64,000 nucleotides of DNA from Candidatus Protochlamydia naegleriophila. Its GTDB lineage: Bacteria > Chlamydiota > Chlamydiia > Chlamydiales > Parachlamydiaceae. Position numbers and translations under genes: made by a program. Under the pieces are notes generated by a model, which made no database searches, was not told the origin of the DNA, and was given only the letters and a program-made list of their open reading frames with translations. The number at the start of each line of letters is the position of its first letter. The first letter of the stretch is position 1. Positions 27,971-36,015 of the stretch are shown one piece after another. The DNA lies in contig NZ_LN879502.1 of the NCBI RefSeq assembly GCF_001499655.1, positions 310,001 to 374,000 on the forward strand, in the 5' to 3' direction.

Positions 27971-28522
27971 CTAATCTTCACCGCTAATTTGCGGAGAGGC
28001 CGAGTATTGTTCCAATCTTTCGAAAAACATCCTCTTGGGAGTGGCTCGCATGAGACGGAGAGAGCAGCTTTGTATTTCAAAGGGCTGAGACTGAAAATGA
28101 GCGCGATCTATTAAGTAATCATTCAATTTGTCTGGATTGAGCCTTTCATAGTATCCAAGCGGTACCATTAATTGTGAAGGGGCCTCAGATGGCAGAGAGA
28201 GATCTTTCAGAAGGTGGTCGATTTCTTTTTTTAATTGCTCTAATGGCAGAGAGCGTTTAATGCCGGCCCAGATCATTCCGCGATTAGACCGTTGATGATG
28301 ATGCCCAATACCCTCTAGAGTCATTGGAAGAGGATGGAAGAATAGATACTTCAAGCGGATTCTAATTGCATCTAATTCATTTGGCGATAATTTGCCAAAA
28401 GATCTTAAATTTAAGTAAAAATCGCCCTCTTCGAGCCACTGAACTTGCTGCAAACCAAAGCATAATGATGCCAAACGGGGCTGAATGGAATGCGGGAGGT
28501 CGGCTGATAAAAGGATATTCAC
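27971..28522 (-). CDS. ThpR/LigT-like 2H phosphoesterase homologue with degenerate active site
   Basis: A 183-residue protein with the layout of RNA 2',3'-cyclic phosphodiesterase (ThpR, 2H superfamily): N-terminal NILLSADLP, a hydrophobic GIG segment and MIWAGIKRSLPLEQLKKEI match the family pattern. The two catalytic H-x-T/S-x motifs are not conserved. Where ThpR has a sequence like LHLTLRFLG, this protein has FYLNLRSFG (35-43), and the second motif is SQLMVPLG (116-123). It therefore probably lacks phosphodiesterase activity or has another role, such as RNA binding. The reading frame is intact. Family assignment is from pattern only. Confidence 0.55.
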   Translation of the reverse strand: MNILLSADLPHSIQPRLASLCFGLQQVQWLEEGDFYLNLRSFGKLSPNELDAIRIRLKYLFFHPLPMTLEGIGHHHQRSNRGMIWAGIKRSLPLEQLKKEIDHLLKDLSLPSEAPSQLMVPLGYYERLNPDKLNDYLIDRAHFQSQPFEIQSCSLRLMRATPKRMFFERLEQYSASPQISGED

Positions 28523-28633
28523 AAAATTAATTAATTGATGGGGGTTTGTATCAAGTGTGAGCTTAGCAAATTTTTTTGCTAAAAGTCTACAAAATGCATA
28601 CTAAAAGATTAAAAAATATTTGAGCGAATTGGC

Positions 28634-28672
28634 AAAAAAATCAGCCCCATGCAGAAATGTGAATGGGGCTGA
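28634..28672 (-). terminator. Rho-independent terminator of the basic conserved protein
   Basis: On the minus strand, TCAGCCCCAT pairs with ATGGGGCTGA and is followed by seven T (A-run at 28634-28640). It lies about 20 bp after the stop at 28694. Confidence 0.88.
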
Positions 28673-28693
28673 TGAACTTAAAAGAAGCTTGAA

Positions 28694-29191
28694 TTAAACA
28701 GTTGCGGCAACGAGATTGGCAGGCATTGCTGCTAAGCTAGCATGACTTGTCATAGCTTCAACATACATATTCCAAAGTTCTGGCTCAATTCGTCCGTGAC
28801 GGATAGAAGAAATCAATTCTCGCTTTACTGTTCTCAAATCTTTCTTAGGAGTAAGCTTGCGAACCATTTCTTTATCGCCAGCGATGCGAGCCATATTTAA
28901 CATTCTTTCTAAATCTTGCTTAGAGAATGTGAATAGATCGCGGCGCTTACGGGAGCCTCTTGCAGCACGAGGTTTTGGCGTGACTTCTTGCGGATTACTG
29001 CTATTGATAATGTACTTATTAATCAAATCAGCTAATTGTTGTGGATCTTCGGTTTTCATTTTGCGCATGGTAAAGTGGTGAATGTAACCACCTGTTCCAA
29101 TCGGTAGATAATGACAGATGTCATTTTCTTTTTTTCCACCAACTTTCTTGACCGCTGACTGAATTAAAAGTTCGAGTTGTTTATTGTCCAT
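28694..29191 (-). CDS. Conserved-looking basic protein of unknown function
   Basis: A 165-residue hydrophilic, basic protein that I do not recognise. It has an N-terminal helix (MDNKQLELLIQSAVKKVGGK), a central basic linker (PKPRAARGSRKRRDLF) and a helical C-terminal half (FSKQDLERMLNMARIAGDKE, then KRELISSIRHGRIEPELWNMYVEA). No signal peptide or membrane helix. The start at 29191 has AAGGA eight bases upstream; the longer frame to 29227 has none. A strong terminator follows. The basic linker and helices suggest nucleic-acid or ribosome association, but this is inference. Confidence 0.65.
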   Translation of the reverse strand: MDNKQLELLIQSAVKKVGGKKENDICHYLPIGTGGYIHHFTMRKMKTEDPQQLADLINKYIINSSNPQEVTPKPRAARGSRKRRDLFTFSKQDLERMLNMARIAGDKEMVRKLTPKKDLRTVKRELISSIRHGRIEPELWNMYVEAMTSHASLAAMPANLVAATV

Positions 29192-30281
29192 TGTTTTCCT
29201 TATAATAGCATAATTTTTGGTTTTCAAAGCTTCAGGCCTATGCCATAAGGCCTAACAGGCAAGTGTTTTGCTTGCCATCAAAGTGTAACGTTTGACCGTT
29301 ACGTTTCATCAATGCATCATTACGAAAAGACTCCGCAGCGGATTCATGGAATCGTTACAAACTGGGCCAAGAGGCGCAAGTATCAGTTTTCATTCGCTGC
29401 GATAAGCAATATTCAAAAAAATTTGAATATTATTTGAAGTTAACCACGCATGGTTACCGTATTCTTTTCACTTTATTTAAAGATAATTTTCAAATCGTAT
29501 GGTAAACTTGGCATACTATCCCTTTTACCATTTTATTACCTGACTATAGCCGTAGTTGCGAACACCGATAACTTGTCCTTTAGAAATACATTCGCTATAG
29601 ATTAGCATGCTTTTGATAAATTACCCATAAACAGTTTCTTAAACTTAAATTGCTTGGCTAAGCACCATTTGGATTTTAAAAGGGTTGTTATACCTTCTAA
29701 TCAAAAGAAATCTAACTAATGTTAAAAACTCTCGAAAATGCCCCTTCCATCCAAACCAATTGGGATTTAAGAAATTTCTCATAGGGGGCAACATAGTTGC
29801 TAGCCTTAATTATTAATGGGAATTTAAGAAATTATAAGTTTTCTTGCAAGATAAAATTAATCAGGAAAGTTCATTTTTTTCAACAATCTAATTTTTCATT
29901 TAAATTAGTTCGACTTAAATAGGCTTGATATACTCAAAATCTAATTTGCAATAGGATCTGGATTGATTAGGTAATTATTCCAAATTATAGAATTACAACT
30001 CCATTACAATTGAAGTCTATTTAGTACTCAATCTAGTAGTTAAATCGCATATTTGTTATCTAATTTCAGTGTAATTACCATTAGGATTTGCTCTATCAAT
30101 CGGTTAACAATTAGTCTTTTAGACCTATCATTTGATAGGTGGAGATCTATTTAGGGCCATTAAGAAGGCTTTAAAAATAATTATTTATCTTTGAGTCGCA
30201 TCTTAAGAGAAGGTGATCGATTTTTGTCTGGTCAACCAACACAAAATGAATTACACTGCTCGTTTATGAAAAAAATAGCCA

Positions 30282-30302
30282 GCAATTCTTTTAAAGAATT
30301 GC
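30282..30302. repeat. Palindrome upstream of the mrp-ytg operon
   Basis: GCAATTCTTT-T-AAAGAATTGC is a perfect 10-bp inverted repeat with a one-base centre, about 120 bp before the mrp ATG. Its shape is compatible with a dimeric repressor site (for example the DtxR-like domain of YtgC), but no binding can be inferred from sequence alone. Confidence 0.4.
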
Positions 30303-30351
30303 AATGGGGTGAAAAAGTTTTGATTCAACGCTCTTTTTAATTTTGACGAGT

Positions 30352-30370
30352 GCCTTTGAAGGCTTTTTTT
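30352..30370 (+). terminator. Short intrinsic terminator/attenuator in the mrp leader
   Basis: GCCTT-TG-AAGGC (30352-30363) is followed by seven T, and ends about 55 bp before the mrp start. No gene lies upstream on this strand for more than 2 kb, so it either ends an unannotated small RNA or acts as an attenuator for the operon downstream. Confidence 0.5.
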
Positions 30371-30424
30371 ATCAGTTCGGCTATCGATCCATTTTTTTAT
30401 TAAAATGATGAATGGAGGTTCTAT

Positions 30425-31285
30425 ATGCCCTTACAAATGTTCAAAGCGGCTCCACCTTTAGCCTCAATCAAGTCGATTATTGCTATCGCAGCTGGAAAGG
30501 GTGGGGTTGGTAAATCATCGGTTACCGTGAATTTGGCATTGGCATTAAAGTCTCAGGGCTATGCTGTGGGGATAATGGATACAGACATTTATGGCCCCTC
30601 TGTTCGAAAAATGCTGCCGGAAGATCGTTTACCTAGTCAGAAGGGAGAAATTATTCAGCCGGCCCTTTGTGCGGGCATTAAGATGATTTCGATGGCATAT
30701 TTTAGAAAAGAGCATGAAGCTACGGCAGTGCGGGCTCCGATTGCCAACGGCTTAATTTCCCATTTCATTAAAAATGTGGCGTGGGGCGAGCTGGACTTTC
30801 TTTTAATTGACTTTCCACCAGGCACGGGCGATATTCAGTTAACGCTCGCCCAAAAAGCTAATTTAACAGGTGCGATTATGGTAACGACTCCTCAAGAGGT
30901 GGCGTTATTAGATGTTAAAAAAGCGATGTATCTATTTGATCAGGTCAAAGTTCCGATTCTGGGCATTGTTGAAAACATGAGTTATTACATAGCTCCCAAT
31001 ACAGAAGATACTATTTATTTATTTGGAAAAGGTGGGGGAGAGCGCTTGGCTCGAGAGGCTGGTTATCCCTTCTTAGGACAGATTCCTGTTGATCCACTTC
31101 TTTGTGCATGCGGCGATAAGGGTGAGTCCCTGTTTACTTTGGACCCTGAGGCAAAGCTTGGGATTACACGATCATTTCTTCAGCTCGCTGGCCAGATCAT
31201 CTCCCATGCAGATGCTTTAAAAAGTCAAATGGATTCGACACTTGCGCATGTGGAACTGATTTGGAAGGAGATGAAGCCAATATGA
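30425..31285 (+). CDS. mrp: Mrp/NBP35-family P-loop ATPase
   Basis: Cytosolic ATPase of the Mrp/ApbC family, which carries and delivers Fe-S clusters. The 286 residues have the deviant Walker A GKGGVGKSS (24-32), DTDIYGPS (52-59) and the switch region DFPPGTGD (129-136). The N-terminal DUF59/MIP18 domain of longer Mrp proteins is absent. The usual cluster-binding CxxC after ENMSYF is replaced here by APNT (190-193), while a CAC motif (227-229) lies further on. GGAGG precedes the ATG. The stop overlaps the next start (ATGA), making it the first gene of the mrp-DUF971-ytgABCD operon. Confidence 0.9.
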   Translation: MPLQMFKAAPPLASIKSIIAIAAGKGGVGKSSVTVNLALALKSQGYAVGIMDTDIYGPSVRKMLPEDRLPSQKGEIIQPALCAGIKMISMAYFRKEHEATAVRAPIANGLISHFIKNVAWGELDFLLIDFPPGTGDIQLTLAQKANLTGAIMVTTPQEVALLDVKKAMYLFDQVKVPILGIVENMSYYIAPNTEDTIYLFGKGGGERLAREAGYPFLGQIPVDPLLCACGDKGESLFTLDPEAKLGITRSFLQLAGQIISHADALKSQMDSTLAHVELIWKEMKPI

Positions 31286-31584
31286 ACAGTCCCTTAGCGA
31301 TCAGACAAATTAGGCAAAAGGATAACCACACTTTCTCAATTGTTTGGAGCGACCAAAAAGAGCAAGATTTTCATTTAAGAGATTTGCAGAAAAACTGCCC
31401 CTGTGCTAACTGCGTCGATGAAGTCACAGGGCAGCGTTTATTGCATCCAGAAAGTATTAAAGAGAATGTACGCGCCGTTGCTATTCGCAATGTGGGACGC
31501 TATGGTCTACAAATTCAATTTACATCGGGATGTTCCATGGGAATTTATAGCTTTGAAATGCTTCGTCAGATGAGGGTGTCATGA
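31282..31584 (+). CDS. DUF971 / GBBH-like N-terminal domain protein
   Basis: A 100-residue protein of the DUF971 family (N-terminal domain of gamma-butyrobetaine hydroxylase). The metal-binding-like motif NCPCANCVDEVTG (about 38-50) is typical, and the C-terminus GLQIQFTSGCSMGIYSFEML matches the family. Its partners are often Mrp-type ATPases, and it has been thought to assist Fe-S assembly. The start at 31282 overlaps the mrp stop by the sequence ATGA; its own stop overlaps ytgA the same way. The longer frame from 31261 begins inside mrp and is not needed. Confidence 0.85.
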   Translation: MNSPLAIRQIRQKDNHTFSIVWSDQKEQDFHLRDLQKNCPCANCVDEVTGQRLLHPESIKENVRAVAIRNVGRYGLQIQFTSGCSMGIYSFEMLRQMRVS

Positions 31585-32609
31585 AAACAAAATTGTTGGG
31601 AGTGGTTCTATTACTAGGAATAATCATGCTGATGGGATGTTCGAATGAACAGCGCTCAAAGCGGCAGGCAGAATTCCAACAGTGGATAAGTGAAAATGGC
31701 CGGGTGAAGGTATTAAGCACGACCTCCATGATTAATGATCTTGTTCAAAATGTTGGAGGCGAACATGTAGATGCCTTGACGCTCATTCAAGGAGAGTTAG
31801 ATCCCCATTCTTACCAGCTTGTCAAAGGGGATGACGAAAAGCTTATGTTTGCACAACTTATTTTTTATAATGGACTCGGATTGGAGCATGGACCGAGTTT
31901 ACACCAACATTTAGCTGGCAATCCAAAAGCGCATGCTTTAGGCGACGGCATTGAAAAACAAATGCCTTCCTTAGTCGTCTATGTTAATGGGCAGAAGGAT
32001 CCCCATATCTGGATGGATATTTCGATCTGGTCAAGGGCCATTCCCTTTATTGTAGATGCATTGAGCCAACAAGACCCCTCGCACGCGGCAGATTTCAAGG
32101 CCAATGGAAGCAGGCTTCAAAAGGAAATGACCGATGCACATGAAGAGGTGAAGCAAATTATGAAGCAAGTTCCGGCCGATAAAAGGTATTTAGTGACGAG
32201 TCATGACGCTTTTAACTACTTCACACGGGCCTATCTATCTGAGGACAATGAACGAGAAACTGGCGAGTGGAGCAAGCGGTTTGCGGCTCCTGAGGGTTTA
32301 GCGCCGGAGAGTCAATTGAGCGTGACTGATATTAAAGCGATCATCGACTATCTTAAGCTTCATCAAGTGACCCTCATCTTTCCTGAAACCAATGTGAGCC
32401 GCGATTCGATTAGAAAAATCATTCAAGCAGGTCAAGAACAGGGTCTTCAAGTTCAAATGGCGTGCTGTCCTTTATACGGGGATGCTATGGGCAAACCTGG
32501 ATCGGAAGGTGATAGTTACCTCAAAATGATTAAGTATAACGCTAAAACGCTAGCCGATCATATGGATGGAAAGGTTCCAGCTGTGTCTGAAGCGTCATTT
32601 AAAAATTGA
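31581..32609 (+). CDS. ytgA: Metal-binding lipoprotein of the Ytg (TroA-type) importer
   Basis: Solute-binding protein that captures iron, manganese or zinc in the periplasm for the Ytg ABC importer. The 342 residues start with a lipoprotein signal (MKTKLLGVVLLLGIIMLMGC; lipid-anchored Cys20). The metal-site histidines typical of TroA/YtgA are seen in LDPHSYQ, DPHIWMD and SHDAFNYF, and the C-terminal loop has GDAMGKPGSEGDSY, matching the last acidic ligand region. It is the first of four consecutive ytg genes, as in C. trachomatis (CT067-070), where the system is iron-linked. The start overlaps the preceding stop (ATGA). Confidence 0.93.
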   Translation: MKTKLLGVVLLLGIIMLMGCSNEQRSKRQAEFQQWISENGRVKVLSTTSMINDLVQNVGGEHVDALTLIQGELDPHSYQLVKGDDEKLMFAQLIFYNGLGLEHGPSLHQHLAGNPKAHALGDGIEKQMPSLVVYVNGQKDPHIWMDISIWSRAIPFIVDALSQQDPSHAADFKANGSRLQKEMTDAHEEVKQIMKQVPADKRYLVTSHDAFNYFTRAYLSEDNERETGEWSKRFAAPEGLAPESQLSVTDIKAIIDYLKLHQVTLIFPETNVSRDSIRKIIQAGQEQGLQVQMACCPLYGDAMGKPGSEGDSYLKMIKYNAKTLADHMDGKVPAVSEASFKN

Positions 32610-32613
32610 TTGG

Positions 32614-33429
32614 ATGCTGAATGCTTATATGAATGATTCTTTGCAAAACCCTATTTCGGTCGTACCAGCTCTGCAGATCAGCCAAATGACCGTCAATTAT
32701 GGCAAGACACCAGCCCTTTGGGATATTTCTGTGACAGTCCCGCAAGGATTGTTGATCGGCATCGTTGGTCCCAACGGAGCTGGCAAGAGCACCTTGATTA
32801 AAGGAGCTTTGGGGCTGATTAAACCGATTTCTGGCCGTGTCGAATTTTTTGGACATGCTTTAAAGCAGGTACGTCAACGCGTTGCTTATGTTCCTCAAAG
32901 AGAGTCGGTCGATTGGGATTTTCCTGTTACTGTCCGTGAGCTTGTTTTAATGGGGCGCTATGGCCGTTTAGGGCTATGGCGTCGTCCAAGAGAAGCTGAT
33001 CGGGCAGCCGCCGACCATTACCTAGAAATTGTTGGCATGCAAGCGTATGCCGACAGGCAAATCAGCCAGTTATCTGGCGGGCAGCAGCAGCGTGTTTTTC
33101 TCGCCCGGGCTTTGTTGCAAGAAGCAGATGTATACTTCATGGATGAGCCTTTTACTGGTGTGGATCTTGCAACCGAAACGGTTATTGTACAGCTGTTACA
33201 GCAGCTAAGAGCCAAAGGCAAAACTGTTTTCGTTGTTCATCACGATTTGAGCACGGTTGAGCGCTACTTTGATTGGGTCATGATGTTGAACGTTCGGCTT
33301 ATTGCATGCGGCAGCGTCGCTGATGTCTTTACTCCTCATCATCTTAATACAGCCTACGGAAAAAGCTACGCTCTATTTGATGAGGCATTAAAGCTGTCTC
33401 AGCAAAAACAAGCCGGGGTCAAAAACTAA
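32614..33429 (+). CDS. ytgB: Metal ABC importer ATPase
   Basis: ATP-hydrolysing subunit of the Ytg importer. About 271 residues with Walker A GPNGAGKST, signature LSGGQQQR, Walker B YFMDEPFTGVD and H-loop VVHHD. The start is uncertain: the frame is open from 32566 within ytgA; ATG 32614 lies four bases after the ytgA stop and ATG 32629 is an alternative. It couples to the two permeases that follow, with a 5-bp gap to ytgC. Confidence 0.93.
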   Translation: MLNAYMNDSLQNPISVVPALQISQMTVNYGKTPALWDISVTVPQGLLIGIVGPNGAGKSTLIKGALGLIKPISGRVEFFGHALKQVRQRVAYVPQRESVDWDFPVTVRELVLMGRYGRLGLWRRPREADRAAADHYLEIVGMQAYADRQISQLSGGQQQRVFLARALLQEADVYFMDEPFTGVDLATETVIVQLLQQLRAKGKTVFVVHHDLSTVERYFDWVMMLNVRLIACGSVADVFTPHHLNTAYGKSYALFDEALKLSQQKQAGVKN

Positions 33430-33434
33430 CACTC

Positions 33435-34796
33435 ATGATAGACGCGCAAACTCTCTTTTCTTTCTTTACCGATCCCATCTTAAGAGCTCCGACAATAGGC
33501 TGTATGCTCATGTGTCTGGCAGCAAGCCTTGTAGGAGTCGTTGTCTTTTTGCGCAAGCAAGTCCTGGCGGGCGAAACCTTGTCGCATGCTTCTTATCCAG
33601 GCGTTATTGTAGGTATCTTGTTAGCCGGCTTTTTTTTTGTTCAAGAAACAGATGAGCTCAAATTAGCCCTTTTTACTTTGGGTGGAGCCTTCACAACGTC
33701 ATTATTGGGGCTTTGGATTGTGCATGTATTAGAAAGGCGCATGAAATTGCCAAGCGATGCGGCTTTATGCTTTGTATTATCCACCTTTTTCGGGGTGGGG
33801 CTTATGCTGACAAGCGAAGTGCAATTTAGCTACACATCGTTGTATAAGCAGGTTTTGACCTACCTTTACGGCCAAGCAGCCACAATGACCGATATCCATA
33901 TTGCGATCTACGGGGTTTTATCATTCCTCGTACTTGTGATCGTGGCCTGGCTTTACAAAGAAATTCAAGTGCTAACATTTGACCGGCAATATGCCAGAAG
34001 TTTGGGCATTCGCGTCAAAGCTATCGACGCCCTGCTCTTTATCTTATTGACGTTGGCGGTCATTATTGGAATTCGCTCTGTGGGTGTCGTTTTGATGTCT
34101 GCCATGCTCATTGCGCCAGCCGTTGCGGCTAGGCAGTTTACCAATCGCTTGTCTGTCATGTTTGTGCTGGCCGGATTATTTGGGATGTTGAGCGGGTTTT
34201 TTGGCAATTTTCTTTCGGTACAGCTCACCGATTATCTGGCCAAACACTATGCTGCAGCGCGCATTGTGCTGCCAACGGGTCCAATGATTGTCATTGTCGC
34301 TTCAGGCATTTGTTTAATGGCCCTGTTGCTTGCTCCAGAGAGAGGACTGCTTGTACGGTTGATGCGCATAGCCTATTTCCGCTACGAATGTATATGCGAA
34401 AATTTGCTCAAGGCTATTTGGCGGCTGAGCCCCGATGCAAAAGTAGGGCTGGATCAGTTGGCAAAATACCAGGCCTCTTCCAGGCTCTATTTGCAATTTA
34501 TCTTGTGGCGCATGAAGAGCAATGGATGGATTCATCACTTGCCTGACGACTCTTACCAATTGACTCAGGATGGGCAGTACCGGGCAGCCAAAATTGTGCG
34601 TCTGCATCGTTTATGGGAAGTCTATTTGGTCAATTATTTAGGAGCGCATGCAGAACGGGTGCACCACAATGCTGAGGAAATGGAACATATTTTGACGCCA
34701 GAGCTTGAAAAGGAGCTGACCCTCCTCTTGAAGGATCCTAAACAAGACCCCCACCATCAGCCTATCCCTCCCAAGGAGGAGACTCATGCTCTCTAG
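33435..34796 (+). CDS. ytgC: Metal ABC permease fused to DtxR-like repressor (YtgCR)
   Basis: Permease of the Ytg importer joined to a metal-dependent repressor. Residues 1-305 form an ABC-3 permease with about eight helices (ETLSHASYPGVIVG, RSVGVVLMSAMLIAPAVAAR). Residues about 318-385 look like a winged helix (LAKYQASSRLYLQFILWRMK then YQLTQDGQYRAAKIVRLHRLW). Residues 389-445 match the DtxR dimerisation/metal region (RLWEVYLVNYLG, HNAEEMEHILTPE, DPHHQPIP). In C. trachomatis this tail (YtgR) is released by proteolysis and represses ytg in an iron-dependent manner; the same is inferred here. It overlaps ytgD by 11 bases. Confidence 0.93.
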   Translation: MIDAQTLFSFFTDPILRAPTIGCMLMCLAASLVGVVVFLRKQVLAGETLSHASYPGVIVGILLAGFFFVQETDELKLALFTLGGAFTTSLLGLWIVHVLERRMKLPSDAALCFVLSTFFGVGLMLTSEVQFSYTSLYKQVLTYLYGQAATMTDIHIAIYGVLSFLVLVIVAWLYKEIQVLTFDRQYARSLGIRVKAIDALLFILLTLAVIIGIRSVGVVLMSAMLIAPAVAARQFTNRLSVMFVLAGLFGMLSGFFGNFLSVQLTDYLAKHYAAARIVLPTGPMIVIVASGICLMALLLAPERGLLVRLMRIAYFRYECICENLLKAIWRLSPDAKVGLDQLAKYQASSRLYLQFILWRMKSNGWIHHLPDDSYQLTQDGQYRAAKIVRLHRLWEVYLVNYLGAHAERVHHNAEEMEHILTPELEKELTLLLKDPKQDPHHQPIPPKEETHAL

Positions 34797-35832
34797 CCTT
34801 TCTTTTTACAATCCATACCATAATCAAACCTTTTTTGGATTTTTCTTACAGCTCTTTGTCAGATTATGGGGATTTTTAACGGGTCAGCTGACGAGTGAAC
34901 ATCTTGTGTCGGATGAAATCCAAGTGTTAGTCTTGTCAGGTGTAGCAGTCTCGTCAGCGCTTGTGGGGACATTTTTAGTGCTTAGACGGATGACGATGCT
35001 TGCTAATTCCTTGTCACACACCATTTTAATGGGCATTGTGCTAGCTTACTTCTTCACTGTCATTGTCCCAGGTAAAGAAGCCGGGCACTCAGGATTTATT
35101 GCACCGATGGAGGCTATGATTATAGCCTCTTTGATTACAGGTTTTGTGACTGCATTTTTAACCGAGTTTTTAACCAAGACAGGAAAACTTCAAGAAGATG
35201 CGAGCGTAGGACTTGTCTTCACGAGTTTCTTTGCACTTGGAGTCACGCTTGTCACTATCTTGACAAGAGATGCGCATATAGGAACGGAAGCTGTGATGGG
35301 AAATGCCGATGCATTGCATGTCAACGATCTTTTCTGGGTTTACCTTATCTTATTGATCAATGCCGTTTTGTTTGTGCTCTTTTTTAAAGAGTTCCAGTTA
35401 ACCACTTTTGATCCTTACCTAGCCTTCGCACTTGGCTTTTCCCCAGTTATTTTTAATTATTTGCTTATGGCGCAAGTCTCCATTACGACTATAACGGCTT
35501 TCCGGGCTGTAGGAGTCATCCTCGTCTTAGCCTTTATGACAGGTCCTGTCTTGACTGCTCGCCTACTCACTCATAGGCTGAAACCTCTATTAATTGGAGC
35601 AGCTTCCATCGGGGCGTTAGCCGCCTGTTGCGGCGTCGCTTTGACCAGGCATTTTTTGACTGTCTATGGAATGGCTCTTTCAACTTCTGGCGTGGTTGTC
35701 ACGACTATTTTAGTGTTCTATCTGATCGCCATTATCTTTGCCCCCGACCAGGGGTTCATTGCGAAGCAATTGCATCGCAAACAATTGAAAAAGCAGCTTC
35801 AAGACTTGCAAGAAGATCAAGACTTTATTTAG
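34786..35832 (+). CDS. ytgD: Metal ABC permease, second subunit
   Basis: Second ABC-3 permease of the Ytg importer (348 residues, about eight or nine helices). Family segments: VLRRMTMLANSLSHTILMGI, EDASVGLVFTSFFALGVTLV and FRAVGVILVLAFMTGPVLTARLL. The start codon lies inside the last codons of ytgC, with AAGGAGG just upstream, so the pair is translated together. The protein ends in a charged tail (LHRKQLKKQLQDLQEDQDFI) without a repressor domain. It closes the operon; in C. trachomatis the next gene would be dxr, but here two accessory genes intervene. Confidence 0.93.
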   Translation: MLSSLSFYNPYHNQTFFGFFLQLFVRLWGFLTGQLTSEHLVSDEIQVLVLSGVAVSSALVGTFLVLRRMTMLANSLSHTILMGIVLAYFFTVIVPGKEAGHSGFIAPMEAMIIASLITGFVTAFLTEFLTKTGKLQEDASVGLVFTSFFALGVTLVTILTRDAHIGTEAVMGNADALHVNDLFWVYLILLINAVLFVLFFKEFQLTTFDPYLAFALGFSPVIFNYLLMAQVSITTITAFRAVGVILVLAFMTGPVLTARLLTHRLKPLLIGAASIGALAACCGVALTRHFLTVYGMALSTSGVVVTTILVFYLIAIIFAPDQGFIAKQLHRKQLKKQLQDLQEDQDFI

Positions 35833-36015
35833 TGTCTTTCGAAAGATAAAAGTCTTACGCCATCCAATTTTTAATGAAAACAGATCTTTGCTTTTATTTA
35901 ATTAAAATTAATTGGATTGTTTATTTTATGTTTTTTATTAAATTAATAAATAAAACATTTTAAAATATTAATTATTTTTGTTAGGATTTAAATAAATGTT
36001 TTTGGAGAAAAATGA

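Larger units (their letters stand above)
29192..30424. other. 1.2-kb gene-poor region with many hairpins
   Basis: No credible ORF on either strand. It contains several inverted repeats: AGGCCT-centred near 29234-29253; GGCAAG/CTTGCC near 29260-29275; ATATTCAAA/TTTGAATAT near 29409-29430; ACCTATCA/TGATAGGT at 30123-30140; and the two separately described elements at 30282-30302 and 30352-30370. Near-repeats of GGGATTTAAGAAATT occur near 29761 and 29819. It could hide structured small RNAs or be eroded DNA. It is the longest gene-free stretch in the window. Confidence 0.45.
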
